Shown here in pieces: positions 1 through 8,270 of a stretch of 64,000 nt of DNA. The translations under genes were made by a program, and so were the position numbers. The notes under the pieces were generated by a model that was given only the letters and a program-made list of their open reading frames with translations, had not been told where the DNA came from and ran no database searches. This DNA comes from Eudorina sp. 2006-703-Eu-15. Lineage: Eukaryota > Chlorophyta > Chlorophyceae > Chlamydomonadales > Volvocaceae. The DNA lies in assembly GCA_003117195.1 (NCBI GenBank), contig BDSI01000042.1, positions 632,986 to 696,985 of the forward strand, read 5' to 3'. The number at the start of each line of letters is the position of its first letter. Within the stretch, counting starts at the first letter, position 1.

Positions 1-693
1 CACGCGACGGCGGCTAAGGTCATTTCAGGCCCACCGGAGCAGCGTGAACTCGTGCGACAGTTCACCTCCATGTCCGACGAGGTCCTCAGCTCCCTGGGCG
101 GCTACATGGCATCAGTGGCGGCCAAATCGTCGTCGGCGGCATCAGTCCCGGCACCAGCTGCAGCGCACTACCACTCTGCAGTGGCTCCAGCACCGCCGCC
201 GTCACGCGGGCTGCAGGCTTTCCCGCCCCCACCACCTCCGACTCAGTCGGCGGCGTCAACAACCGGGAGACAGCCGTGCTATGAGTGCCAGATGCCGGGC
301 CATGGTTTCCTCGACTGCGAGAGGCTTCACGCGTTGGCGGACAGCAACCCGGCGGCCTACGCGGCGAAGGTGAAGGGGTACAGGAGCAGGCAGGTCGCGG
401 AGGGCAGGACTCAGCGCGGTATGCGGCCCCTCGGCGAACCGCCCGTCGACCTGGGCAAGGCGGCGGCGCGGGTGGCGGGGCGCGGCGAGGGGTCTGATTC
501 CCTTGTCGCGCGAGCGCCGATTGGCGAACCCGTGGAGCCCAGGTTGGATCTAGTGTCAAGTAAGTTAACTTTGGTGTGGGAGTTGTTTGGGCGTTGGTCT
601 CGTTCTGGGCGGCGGTCTCTAGTGCGAGGGATGAGCCCTTGCTTTCGCTCTTTCACCTCTCCTTCGGGCTTGTTCGTTGTCCAGTCGTGGTAG
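1..693 (+). CDS. gag-like ORF of DIRS-type retrotransposon (5' partial)
   Basis: The reading frame is open from the left edge of the window to a TAG at 691-693, so the true start lies outside. The product is Ala/Pro-rich and carries one CCHC zinc knuckle at 277-318, with pattern CYEC-x4-H-x4-C (CYECQMPGHGFLDC), the nucleic-acid-binding signature of retroelement Gag proteins. It lies upstream of, and on the same strand as, reverse transcriptase, RNase H and tyrosine-recombinase sequences, which supports a structural or nucleic-acid-binding role in a retrotransposon particle. The last 50 or so residues are not recognisable and may be readthrough. Seen: zinc knuckle and context. Inferred: gag identity. 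An alternative is a second zinc-finger ORF of another element. Confidence 0.6.
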   Translation, partial: HATAAKVISGPPEQRELVRQFTSMSDEVLSSLGGYMASVAAKSSSAASVPAPAAAHYHSAVAPAPPPSRGLQAFPPPPPPTQSAASTTGRQPCYECQMPGHGFLDCERLHALADSNPAAYAAKVKGYRSRQVAEGRTQRGMRPLGEPPVDLGKAAARVAGRGEGSDSLVARAPIGEPVEPRLDLVSSKLTLVWELFGRWSRSGRRSLVRGMSPCFRSFTSPSGLFVVQSW

Positions 694-787
694 CCTAACT
701 CCCCCTGCAGTGTTTGTTATCGGGGGCCCCCCGCGGGCGAGCGAGACGTAGCAGTCATAGCAGGGTCCCGGGCTCCCGGTCTGCTTG

Positions 788-1544
788 CTGCCTGGCGTGA
801 GAGCCCGGTATCTGAGCACCCTGCGTGGCACGAGAGCCCGGGGATTTAGCTCCCTGCGTGGCACGAGAGCCCGGGGATTTAGCTCCCTGCGTGGCACGAG
901 AGCCCGGGGATTTAGCACCCTGCGTGGCACGAGAGCCCGGGGATTTAGCTCCCTGCGTGGCACGAGAGCCCGGGGATTTAGCTCCCTGCGTGGCACGAGA
1001 GCCCGGGGTTTTAGCTCCCTGCGTGGCACGAGAGCCCGGGGATTTAGCTCCCTGCGTGGCACGAGAGCCCGGGGATGTAGCACCCTGCGTGGCACGAGAG
1101 CCCGGGGTTTTAGCTCCCTGCGTGGCACGAGAGCCCGGGGTTTTAGCTCCCTGCGTGGCACGAGAGCCCGGGGATGTAGCACCCTGCGTGGCACGAGAGC
1201 CCGGGGTTTTAGCTCCCTGCGTGGCACGAGAGCCCGGGGTTTAGCTCCCTGCGTGGCACGAGAGCCCGGGGTTTTAGCTCCCTGCGTGGCACGAGAGCCC
1301 GGGTATTTAGAACCCTGCGTGGCACGAGAGCCCGGGGTTTTAGCTCCCTGCGTGGCACGAGAGCCCGGGGTTTTAGCTCCCTGCGTGGCACGAGAGCCCG
1401 GGGTTTAGCTCCCTGCGTGGCACGAGAGCCCGGGGTTTTAGCTCCCTGCGTGGCACGAGAGCCCGGGTATTTAGAACCCTGCGTGGCACGAGAGCCCGGG
1501 GTTTTAGCTCCCTGCGTGGCACGAGAGCCCGGGGTTCAGCATCC
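788..1544. repeat. 33-bp tandem array (22 units) between gag and pol
   Basis: Twenty-two consecutive units begin at 821, 854, 887 and so on to 1512, each opening CTGCGTGGCACGAGAGCCCG. A diverged unit precedes them at about 788. Units are 33 bp except two of 32 bp, at 1217 and 1381. The variable tail has five main forms: GGATTTAGCTCC, GGTTTTAGCTCC, GGATGTAGCACC, GTATTTAGAACC and a deleted GGTTTAGCTCC. The block starting 1217 (deleted, TTTT, GTATTTAGAACC, TTTT) recurs from 1381, so a higher-order duplication is visible. Because 33 is a multiple of three, two forward frames and one reverse frame stay open through much of the array. This is a consequence of the period and not evidence of coding. 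The array could be spliced out, translated as an 11-residue repeat, or simply be a minisatellite. Confidence 0.95.
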
Positions 1545-2864
1545 TTGTTGCCCCCCCCCTGTAGTGGAAGCGATTCTTGCGGCCCTAGAGGAGGCGGTGG
1601 TCGAGGGCCCGCCGCCGCCCCCGACGGGTCGGTCCTGGTTCGGTCCGGATGGCAACAAGCTGGTGACGGCAGCCTGGCAGCGGTACGGCATCAACTATCC
1701 AACAATCGAGCCACACCGGGAGGCGATGGGCCGCTACTTCGACGAACTCCTGGCCGCGGGGCTGACGGAGGAGTACGACCCGGTCATACACGGTTCTGTC
1801 TCGGATTTCGCAGCGGTAATCAACCCTCTGCATGTGGTGCCAAAGGGCGACGGGGACATCCGCCCAATCATCGACCCATCACGGTCCGGCGTCAACAGCT
1901 GCATGGCGCGTCTACCCTGTCCGCTACCAGGCCTAGGGGACGTGTTGGAGGTTCTTCCCCGTGCGGGCTTCCTCGGCAAGCAGGATCTGGCCAGCGGTTT
2001 TCATCACGTGAAGCTGGCCCCCGCCGCCCGTCGCTACATGGCTTTCCGCCACCCCGTGTATGGGCGTCTGCAGCGTTATGTGGTCCTGCCCTTTGGGGCA
2101 AGTCAGAGCCCGCCCTTCTTCGTGGAGCTCATGGTGGCGGCGAGGGACATTTTCCAGGCGGAGTGCAACCGGCGGGGCCTCAGCGTGAAGCTGTTCGTCT
2201 ACGTGGACGACTTTGGTATGCTGGGCGCCACAGCGGCGGACGTAGTGGGCGCCTTTGTGGTGATGGATGAGGTGGGCCAGGAGCTCGGTTTGGAGTGGAA
2301 GCCGTCCAAGGATTGCGGTCGGGACCAGCCGCTGCAGGAGATGGAGTTCCTCGGCATGTTGTTTGATACGGTGCGGGGCGAGATGCGCATTGCACCTTCC
2401 AAGCGGCAGCGCTACCATGACGCCGTTAAGGCCCTCCTGGCGGGGGCCGCCGCGGGCAGGCCGGTGCAGCGACAGGAGTTGCAGTCAGTTGTGGGCAAGC
2501 TGGCCTTCATAGCGCGGGCTTGCCGCTGGGGCCCCACCTTCTTACAGGCCCTTTTTGACTGCATCTACAACGGCCTCAGCACCACGGTGACCCTCGACCC
2601 TCCGGCGCTTGAGGACCTTGTGTTCTGGGCTGAGGTGCTGCACGCCAAATCCTCCGTCTGGAACGGGGTGAAGCAGGCGGCGACGAGTCGCCTGGACTTG
2701 GTGAGGGGGTCGTTCCAGGGTCCGGACGGCGTGACAGTCTTCACAGATGCCAGCGGTGCGGGGTACGGAGCAGCCTGGGGCGAGACAGAACTGCAGGGCC
2801 TGTGGTCCGCCGAGGAGCAGCGTCTGCATATCGCGTGGCTGGAGCTGGGCGCCATCCTGCATGC
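1417..2864 (+). pseudogene. DIRS-type reverse transcriptase / RNase H, N-terminal part (interrupted)
   Basis: Open frame leaving the 33-bp array and encoding a reverse transcriptase: a VPKGDGDIRPIIDP block, QDLASGFHHVKL, LPFGASQSPPFF, and the catalytic FVYVDDFGM box (YVDD at 2200-2211). An RNase H start follows at about 2740-2785 (VFTDASGAGYGAAW), where the first catalytic Asp lies. The frame stops only because a 261-bp element is inserted after ...LELGAILHA. The domain resumes in frame at 3126. No ATG lies between the array and the RT core, so the start is unknown and translation may come from a spliced or upstream-fused ORF. The RT/RNase H plus tyrosine-recombinase combination places it in the DIRS/PAT/Ngaro order and not among LTR elements with a DDE integrase. 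Confidence 0.85.
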
Positions 2865-2918
2865 TGTAAGCACAAAGGCGTAACCCGGGATGACTCGGGG
2901 CTGTAAGCCTGGCTTACA
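2865..2918 (-). repeat. 54-bp terminal direct repeat of the miniature element (3' LTR on minus strand)
   Basis: Begins TGTAAGC and ends GCTTACA on the plus strand. It differs from the copy at 3072-3125 at two of 54 positions (GACTCG versus AACTGG). On the element's own strand it is the downstream LTR and abuts the polypurine tract at 2919-2930. Confidence 0.8.
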
Positions 2919-3071
2919 CTCCCCCCCTTTAGGACCGAGCGTCCTCACCTTTCTGCCACGGAGCCCTACCTCTCCTCGAAGAGGATATCCTTACGCCGCT
3001 TATGTGACCCCAGGGGATCGAACCGACGACCTCGGCTTTGCCAGGTTGTACGGCACCGTCTCGATACCAAT

Positions 3072-3125
3072 TGTAAGCACAAAGGCGTAACCCGGGATAA
3101 CTGGGGGCTGTAAGCCTGGCTTACA
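3072..3125 (-). repeat. 54-bp terminal direct repeat of the miniature element (5' LTR on minus strand)
   Basis: Second copy of the 54-bp repeat. On the minus strand it is the upstream LTR, followed by the putative primer-binding site from 3069 downwards. Its outer end abuts the CATGC target duplication at 3126-3130. Confidence 0.8.
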
Positions 3126-3803
3126 CATGCCCTCCGCAACTTCGGGCAGGGCACCCACGTCCTGCTGCGCTGTGACAACACCCAGGCTGTGGCGGCGGTC
3201 ACTGGGGGCTCCACACGTGTGCCGGAGGGCAGGGCGCTCTGCCGACAGATCATGCTTCTGGCGGTACAGCACGGATTCGAGCTGCGGGCCGAGCCTATCA
3301 GTGGAACTGAGAACATGCGAACCGACAGGCTGAGCCGCCACTTGGAGGCGGCACGCAACCAGCAGCTTCGCTTGCGGCCAGGCATCCTTAAGTCGCTCTG
3401 CGAGGGCACACCCTATTCGCCCCAGGTGGACTGCTGCAGCGACGACCGCGGCAAGAACGTGCAGCCAGGTTGCCTTGAGTCCTTCTCACCAGCATGGAGC
3501 GTCATTGGCCAGGCAACCGCATTGGCAGGCAAAACGCTGTGGGCCTTCCCGCCTGCCGAACTAGTCGGCGAGGTACTGGCAGAGGTGGCGACGGCTTTCC
3601 AGCATCAGCCGCGGGGCACAAGGGCCACAGTGGTCATCCCCAATTGGCCGGAGCGAACCTGGTTTCGGGAGTTTGTGACCGCTCGCAGTTCGCCATACCG
3701 CCATGTGCGGACGCTGAGGGTGGGTCAGCGCCTCTGTGAATGGCCATCAAGACGCCTCGCAGACCGCTCTCCGTACGACCTGCTGGTGCTCCGCGTGCCT
3801 TAG
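3126..3803 (+). pseudogene. DIRS-type RNase H C-terminal part and post-RNase H domain
   Basis: Continues the RNase H fold interrupted at 2864: a VLLRCDNTQAVAAV block with a catalytic Asp, then PISGTENMRTDRLSR, where the terminal Asp of RNase H lies. After about residue 90 comes a region with WAFPPAELVGEVL and TVVIPNWPERTWF. This resembles the segment that follows RNase H in DIRS/PAT/Ngaro polyproteins and is sometimes compared with methyltransferases. The stop is TAG at 3801-3803. The frame is otherwise intact, so the only lesion in RT-RNase H is the miniature-element insertion. Confidence 0.75.
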
Positions 3804-3954
3804 GTCGATAGGGGTGGGAGGATCAGAAACCGGTCTGCCAGTGATTACGTGAGGGCGATGAGGCAGTGTGCGCAGTTTTCGGTGGCTGATCATTTCTGCA
3901 TCGGTGTTCGACCTGTGATCGCAGGGAGCCATAGGGGCCCGCAGGGACCTGGTC

Positions 3955-4085
3955 TGCCGGGTGTGCGACCAGGGGGTCGGCCCGGCGCTGGTGCATTGCG
4001 ACGCGTGCGAAGCTGCCTAACACCGCCGCTGCCTGGGGCTGGACCGAGCAGCCTACCGGGCGGGTGGTTCACATGTCCGGCCTGT
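3955..4085 (+). pseudogene. PHD zinc finger, broken by a stop and a frameshift
   Basis: A C4HC3 pattern is readable across two frames: CRVC at 3955-3966, CDAC at about 3997-4008, then H and C after the stop, and a closing W..TCPAC (cysteines at 4074-4076 and 4083-4085) in a different frame. A TAA at 4018-4020 falls on the codon just before the conserved His, the position normally held by an aromatic residue. One base is gained or lost near 4055-4062. PHD fingers bind histone H3 tails, and several retroelements carry chromatin-reader domains, so a targeting role for the parent element is plausible. It sits directly upstream of the recombinase and was probably fused to it. It cannot be functional as it stands. 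Confidence 0.6.
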
Positions 4086-5357
4086 GTCCTGGGCTCAGCA
4101 GGTTTACAGCATCTTACTGCAGGGCCAGCCGCGTGGCAGTTGGCGATGCAGCACGTGTCACTGCTGGGATCGGCGGTGGCCCTCAGTTCAGTGTCAACGT
4201 ACAACTCTAACCACCGCCGCTTCGTGCGCTTCTGCGAGGAGGAGCTGGGCCTGGGCGAGTCGGTGGTGCTGCCATGGGGGCGCACGGCCGACCTGAACCC
4301 CATGTTGGTATGCCTCTGGGCGGCAACAAGCTACACGAAGGGATCCGTGGAGGGAACACTACCGGCGTTGGCGGACTGACAGCGCTCACGAGGGGTCAGA
4401 ACTGGGGACTTAGTCAGCCAGCAGCCACGTGTTCAGCTTACATTGCGCCGGGTGATGCAGTCACGGGTCGGCATGAAGGCGGATGGTCACAGCGCCAAGG
4501 CCCCCCTGACCATTGGCCTCCTGCGCCTGCTGATCGGGTGGTTGGCGGCAAAGGCGGCGCGGCAATCTGCAGACGCGGCCCGATGCGCCTGTGAAGCCTG
4601 TTGGCTTGTTATCGGGTTCTTTGGACTGCTGCGGCGGTCGGAGCTGTTCACGCTCACACCGGCGGACGTTTCGGTAGTACAGGAGGGAGGGGTGGTGGTC
4701 CGGCTGGCGCGCAGCAAGGGAGATCAACTAGGGAAAGGGGCATCGGTGTTCTTAGGGGAGCTATCGAGACGTGGGATTCCGGTAGGCAAGATTGTGCGCC
4801 GACACATGGAGAATAGGGTGGGAGCGGAGGCTGGGGTCAGGGCCCCGCTTTTCCCGAGGTGGGGCAGGGGCGATCCCAACCCGGAGGTGGGGATGCAGAA
4901 GGGAGCGTTCACGGGACGGCTGAGAGGGTTGTTGAAGGAGCTTGAAGGGGATTTCCCGCGGCTGAACCTTCAGCTGGGCTTGTTCTCGGCCCACAGCCTT
5001 CAGCGGGGCGGTGCAATTGCGATGGCAGAGGCAGGCATCAGCCGAGAGCTTATCAAGATCCACGGCCGATGGGCCTCGGACGCGGTAGACGCCTACTTGC
5101 AGCCCTCACTGGGGACGCGTTTGGAGATTGTTGCGCTTGGAGATTGTTGTGCGGGTGTGATGAGGAGACGTGATGACCAGGCAGGCAATGACCCAGCGCC
5201 GGGACATGGGATGGGGAGTGCCGGAGCCCGCGCTTGGCAGCACGGAGGGCCCCGGAAAACTAGGAAGGGCGCCGGGCCATTGAGGGGTGGCAGGCTTGAC
5301 GGGAGAGCACAGGCCGGCCACGCGTTGCTTACCGTATCTCAGGCCCGGGGGCCGTAG
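4086..5357 (+). pseudogene. tyrosine recombinase of the DIRS-type element (nonsense-interrupted)
   Basis: One frame encodes a phage-integrase-type tyrosine recombinase: an N-terminal core-binding part (YNSNHRRFVRFCEEELG), a first catalytic Arg in GLLRRSEL (about 4631-4636), HSLQRGGA (4992-5015), HGRW (about 5061-5072) and the nucleophile Tyr in DAYLQ (codon 5094-5096). Two lesions are visible. A TGA at 4377-4379 follows ...LPALAD, after which the same frame continues without a break to the stop at 5355-5357. The second catalytic Arg of the HxxR box appears to be Gln (codon 5001-5003), although an Arg follows directly. Family knowledge: such recombinases integrate circular DIRS/PAT intermediates. 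This copy is almost certainly dead. Confidence 0.8.
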
Positions 5358-6285
5358 ATCCCCCATCCCGCATGTCGCCTCTCCCGGCCATACGAGGTGT
5401 TTCGCAAGGGTATAAACGTACGGAACGTTTGGGGAGCGTTACAGTGGTGAGGGACTGCCCTCCGCTTCGAGCGGGGTAGACAGGCAGACAACAGCGAGGC
5501 AGACGTTTCAGGGCAGGTCACAGGGGAAGTGCGGCCCAGAGGTTTTGCGGATTGTAAGTGCATCCGGTGCTTCGGAGCACGATTGGAAGTGATGTGATGC
5601 TGCAGTACCATGAAACGGCGGGTCTGGTTGCAGCGTGGTGTAGGTGTGGACGCAGATGGCGGTGAACATGGTGATGGTGCGCCGGGTAGCGACCTCACCT
5701 CGGGGGATCTGCAGCCCTGAAACAAAGGAACAGAAGCAATTGTTCGCTGGTGCAGACTCAGAGAGGGTGTGGAACTGTGGCTTGATTGTCAGACCGGATC
5801 TGCTCACGCTCCGAGATAGCGGTGCTGCGCTCATCGGTCACTCCCGGGGGGGTTAACCGCTCCAACATACCCCAGGGACCGGTCAGTGTCCGCAACCAGT
5901 CGCTGATAGTGTCGGTAGGGTTGGTGGGGTCGGTCTGGTCGGTGGGGTGGGTCGGATAGGTGTGGTCCATTGTATATGTTGGTGGGGTCGGTCGGAGGGT
6001 GGGGTTCAGGAGACAGGGTGCGAACACACTAAAGAACCAAAGAGAATAAGCACTAAGTCTTGCTGGAACCTGACTTCACTTATGCTGCTCTGTGTGCGCA
6101 AGCTGGTGGCTGATCACGCTGGGCCCTGAGACCTGCCGCCGCTACGGAACGGCCAGGGGGATGGGGAGTGTAAGGCCAGGGGATGGGGAGTGTAAGGCAC
6201 ACGTAAACCTTTACAAGGCACGGGCAAACCTTTACAAGGCACGGGCGCCTTCCATACCTCCTACCGAAAACTTATTAAACACCAG
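5358..6285. other. Retroelement 3' flank; no gene; short G-rich repeats
   Basis: No supported coding sequence. The stretch next to the recombinase stop may contain the element's 3' terminal repeats, but no matching 5' copy lies in the window. Around 5910-6000 there are imperfect copies of GGTGGGGTCGGT. At about 6158-6245 a 19-bp unit (GGGATGGGGAGTGTAAGGC) occurs twice, followed by two copies of AAACCTTTACAAGGCACGGGC-like units. Confidence 0.5.
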
Positions 6286-6307
6286 CGAACACGCACGGGT
6301 CCCAAGA
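6286..6307 (+). repeat. 22-bp terminal inverted repeat, left
   Basis: Begins CGAACACGCACGGGT and ends CCCAAGA. Its perfect reverse complement is at 7255-7276. The two bracket a 991-bp unit that contains the coiled-coil ORF. Confidence 0.75.
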
Positions 6308-6628
6308 ATGCAGGCGGAGAATCAGGACGCGTTGCTGCGTGCCGAGGTGGAGAAGAAGGACGCGTTGCTGCGTGCCGAGGTGGAGAAGAAGGATGCGTTG
6401 CTGTGTGCTGAGGTGGAGAAGAAGGACGCGATGCAGCACGCCGAGGTGGATAAGCAGCGCATCGTGGCGGAGAAGCAGCAGGCGGTGCTGCGTGCAGACA
6501 TGGACAAGCAGGATGTGGAGCTGTGCGCCGAGATGGCGATGAAACTTCTGGACATGACATACCATAGCGACTACAAAGAGTACCGGAAGGCAGCTGTGCA
6601 GGCGGCACAGCGCGTCCAGCGCAAGTGA
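6308..6628 (+). CDS. 106-residue coiled-coil protein, function unknown
   Basis: ATG at 6308-6310 lies immediately after the 22-bp inverted repeat, and the stop is TGA at 6626-6628. The frame is also open upstream, so the ATG is chosen by position. Residues 1-60 are built from 11-residue repeats of the form KKDALLRAEVE (four copies, the last diverged to KKDAMQHAEVD), strongly charged and predicted to be a long coiled coil. The C-terminus (MKLLDMTYHSDYKEYRKAAVQAAQRVQRK region) is also helical and basic. No enzyme motif, signal peptide or membrane segment is seen. A second, broken copy lies in inverted orientation at 7888-8270, where the frame extends further upstream, so this may be a 5'-truncated duplicate. 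I do not recognise the family. Confidence 0.45.
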   Translation: MQAENQDALLRAEVEKKDALLRAEVEKKDALLCAEVEKKDAMQHAEVDKQRIVAEKQQAVLRADMDKQDVELCAEMAMKLLDMTYHSDYKEYRKAAVQAAQRVQRK

Positions 6629-7254
6629 AGGTGTGTTGCATGGTGGTGTTGGGGTTGGGGTGGGTGTGTTGTGTCGAAACACCACTCACTGGTTGGGTCC
6701 GGGTCTGCCTATAGCACTCAGGCTCATCACCATATACCATGTGCTGCTCCTTCCACCCCGCATTCCCCTCGCCCCCTCCCAATCTCCCCCTCTCAAGTAT
6801 CTTACGTCCCTATTTCCCCAAAATATTCATGACTTCATCCACCAGATGCTTGGCTACTATGTTAATAACGGGCTACAAGATGCCATTTCATGGTGCTTCC
6901 CGTGGATCGCCATGCCGATAAGGAACTGTGCGAATATCTAGCAGGGAACAATAGTGCTGTAATGGTCGCCTGGGTGGTGTTAGCTTGGGGTTTGTCACTA
7001 TGGCATGCTGAGTCATCCGCGTGGGCAAGTGTTGGCTGGGCCTGGCAACTAGTGCCAATAGTTAATCTTTTACCTTTGCACATGTTGGTGGGCTTTCGAC
7101 TTCAGACTTTTTCTAATTGATTCAGTGTTCAGCTTGCCATGTACCACGATGTGCAATTGTTTAAGTAGTTTGCAGGGTGTATGGTAACTACTTGCGCTGG
7201 GTACCTTTGGGAGTGTTCAGCAATTTGATCCATGGATTGTTCCGCCTTCCTCTA
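6308..7254 (+). repeat. Left arm of long inverted repeat
   Basis: About 947 bp matching, in reverse complement, 7277-8210 with scattered substitutions and small indels (estimated above 90% identity by eye). One clear difference lies near 7198-7220, where the left arm has an extra dozen or so bases. The arm starts exactly at the ATG of the coiled-coil ORF. Confidence 0.9.
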
Positions 7255-7276
7255 TCTTGGGACCCGTGCGTGTTCG
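7255..7276 (-). repeat. 22-bp terminal inverted repeat, right; centre of the palindrome
   Basis: Perfect reverse complement of 6286-6307. It also forms the short loop between the two palindrome arms: CTTGGGACC at 7256-7264 faces GGACCCAAG at 7277-7285. Confidence 0.75.
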
Positions 7277-8210
7277 GACCCAAGATAGAGGAAGGCGGAA
7301 CAATCCATGGATCAAATTGCTCCAGCGCAATTAGTTATCGTACACCCTACTTAAACAATTGCACATCGTGGTACATGGCAAGCTGAACACTGAATCAATT
7401 AGAAAAAGTCTGAAGTCGAAAGCCCACAAACATGTGCAAAGGTAAAAGATTAACTATTGGCACTAGTTGCCAGGCCCAGCCAACACTTGCCCACGGCGGA
7501 CGACTCAGCATGCCTTAGTGACGAACCCCAAGCTAACACCACCCAGGCGACCATTACAGCACTATTGTTCCCTGCTAGATATTCGCACAGTTCCTTATCG
7601 GCATGGCGATCCACGGCAATCACCATGAAATGGCATCTTGTAGCCCGTTATTAACATAGTAGCCAAGCGTCTGGTGGATGAAGTCATGAATATTTTGGGG
7701 ATATAGGGATGTAAGATACTTGAGAGGGGGAGATTGGGAGGGGGCGAGGGGAATGCGGGGTGGAAGGAGCAGCACATGGTATATGGTGATGAGCCTGAGT
7801 GCTATAGGCGGACCCGGACCCAACCAGTGAGTGGTGTTTCGACAGGACACACCCACCCCAACCCCAACACCACCATGTAACACACCTTCACTTGCGCTGG
7901 GCGCGCTGTGCCGCCTGCACAGCTGCCTTCCGGTACTCTTAGTAGTCGCTATCGTATGTCATGTCCAGAAGTTTCATCGCCATCTCGGTGTGCAGCTCTA
8001 CATCCTGCTTGTCCATGTCTGCATGCAGCACCGCCTGTGGCAGAGAAGCAGCACCATGCGCTGCTTGTCCGCCTCGGCGCGCAGCATCGCGTCCTTCTTC
8101 TCCACCTCGGCGCGCTGCATCGCGTCCTTCTTCTCCACCTCGCCACGCAGCAACGCGTCCTTCTTCTCCACCTCAGCACGCAGCAACGCGTCCTGATTCT
8201 CCGCCTGCAT
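7277..8210 (-). repeat. Right arm of long inverted repeat
   Basis: Reverse-complement partner of 6308-7254. The outer boundary is at CTGCAT near 8210, beyond which the two copies differ completely. Confidence 0.9.
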
Positions 8211-8270
8211 ACGCTGCATCTCCATCTTGCTGCTCAGCTTCTTCTGCTTGTGGCGTATGTTGTTGAGCAT
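7888..8270 (-). pseudogene. Second coiled-coil ORF copy, frame broken
   Basis: On the minus strand an ATG at 8268-8270 begins a frame (MLNNIRHKQKKLSSKMEMQR) that runs into the same 11-residue repeats as the left copy (KKDALLRGEVE, KKDAMQRAEVE, KKDAMLRAEAD). After ...DKQRM a short segment differs in length from the left copy (29 versus 27 bases), so the original frame is lost before the position of the shared TGA (7888-7890). The extra N-terminal 20 residues are absent from the left copy, so the ancestral ORF probably started here or further upstream, possibly at a splice acceptor CGCAG just before the ATG. Confidence 0.5.

Larger units (their letters stand above)
2865..3125 (-). mobile_element. 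261-bp miniature LTR retrotransposon (TRIM/SMART-like)
   Basis: A 261-bp insertion splits the RNase H domain. It is flanked by a 5-bp target duplication CATGC (2860-2864 and 3126-3130), and removing it restores a continuous protein frame. Its ends are direct repeats of 54 bp (2865-2918 and 3072-3125; two mismatches), each starting TGTAAGC and ending GCTTACA, i.e. TG...CA like LTRs. On the minus strand the first repeat is followed after two bases by TGGTATCGAGAC (from 3069), resembling an initiator-tRNA-Met primer-binding site. The second repeat is preceded directly by AAAGGGGGGGAG (2919-2930), a polypurine tract. It has no coding capacity, so it must rely on enzymes from an autonomous element. 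All five structural hallmarks are visible; the TRIM/SMART assignment is inference. Confidence 0.8.

Noticed and set aside
619..1408. Long overlapping ORFs on both strands through the 33-bp array
   Set aside because: They exist because the repeat period is a multiple of three; codon content carries no domain and the reverse frame runs against the retroelement.
821..1544. CRISPR array
   Set aside because: Units are contiguous with no spacers, the sequence is eukaryotic, and there are no cas genes.
2940..3071. Possible tRNA-derived SINE (A-box-like TGGCAAAGCCGA and B-box-like GGTTCGATCCC on the minus strand)
   Set aside because: The two boxes are only about 20 bases apart, too close for a tRNA, no cloverleaf can be drawn, and the flanking terminal repeats, primer site and purine tract fit an LTR-type miniature element better.
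3823..4023. Minus-strand ORFs over the PHD region
   Set aside because: The plus strand carries the zinc-finger cysteine pattern and is continuous with the recombinase.
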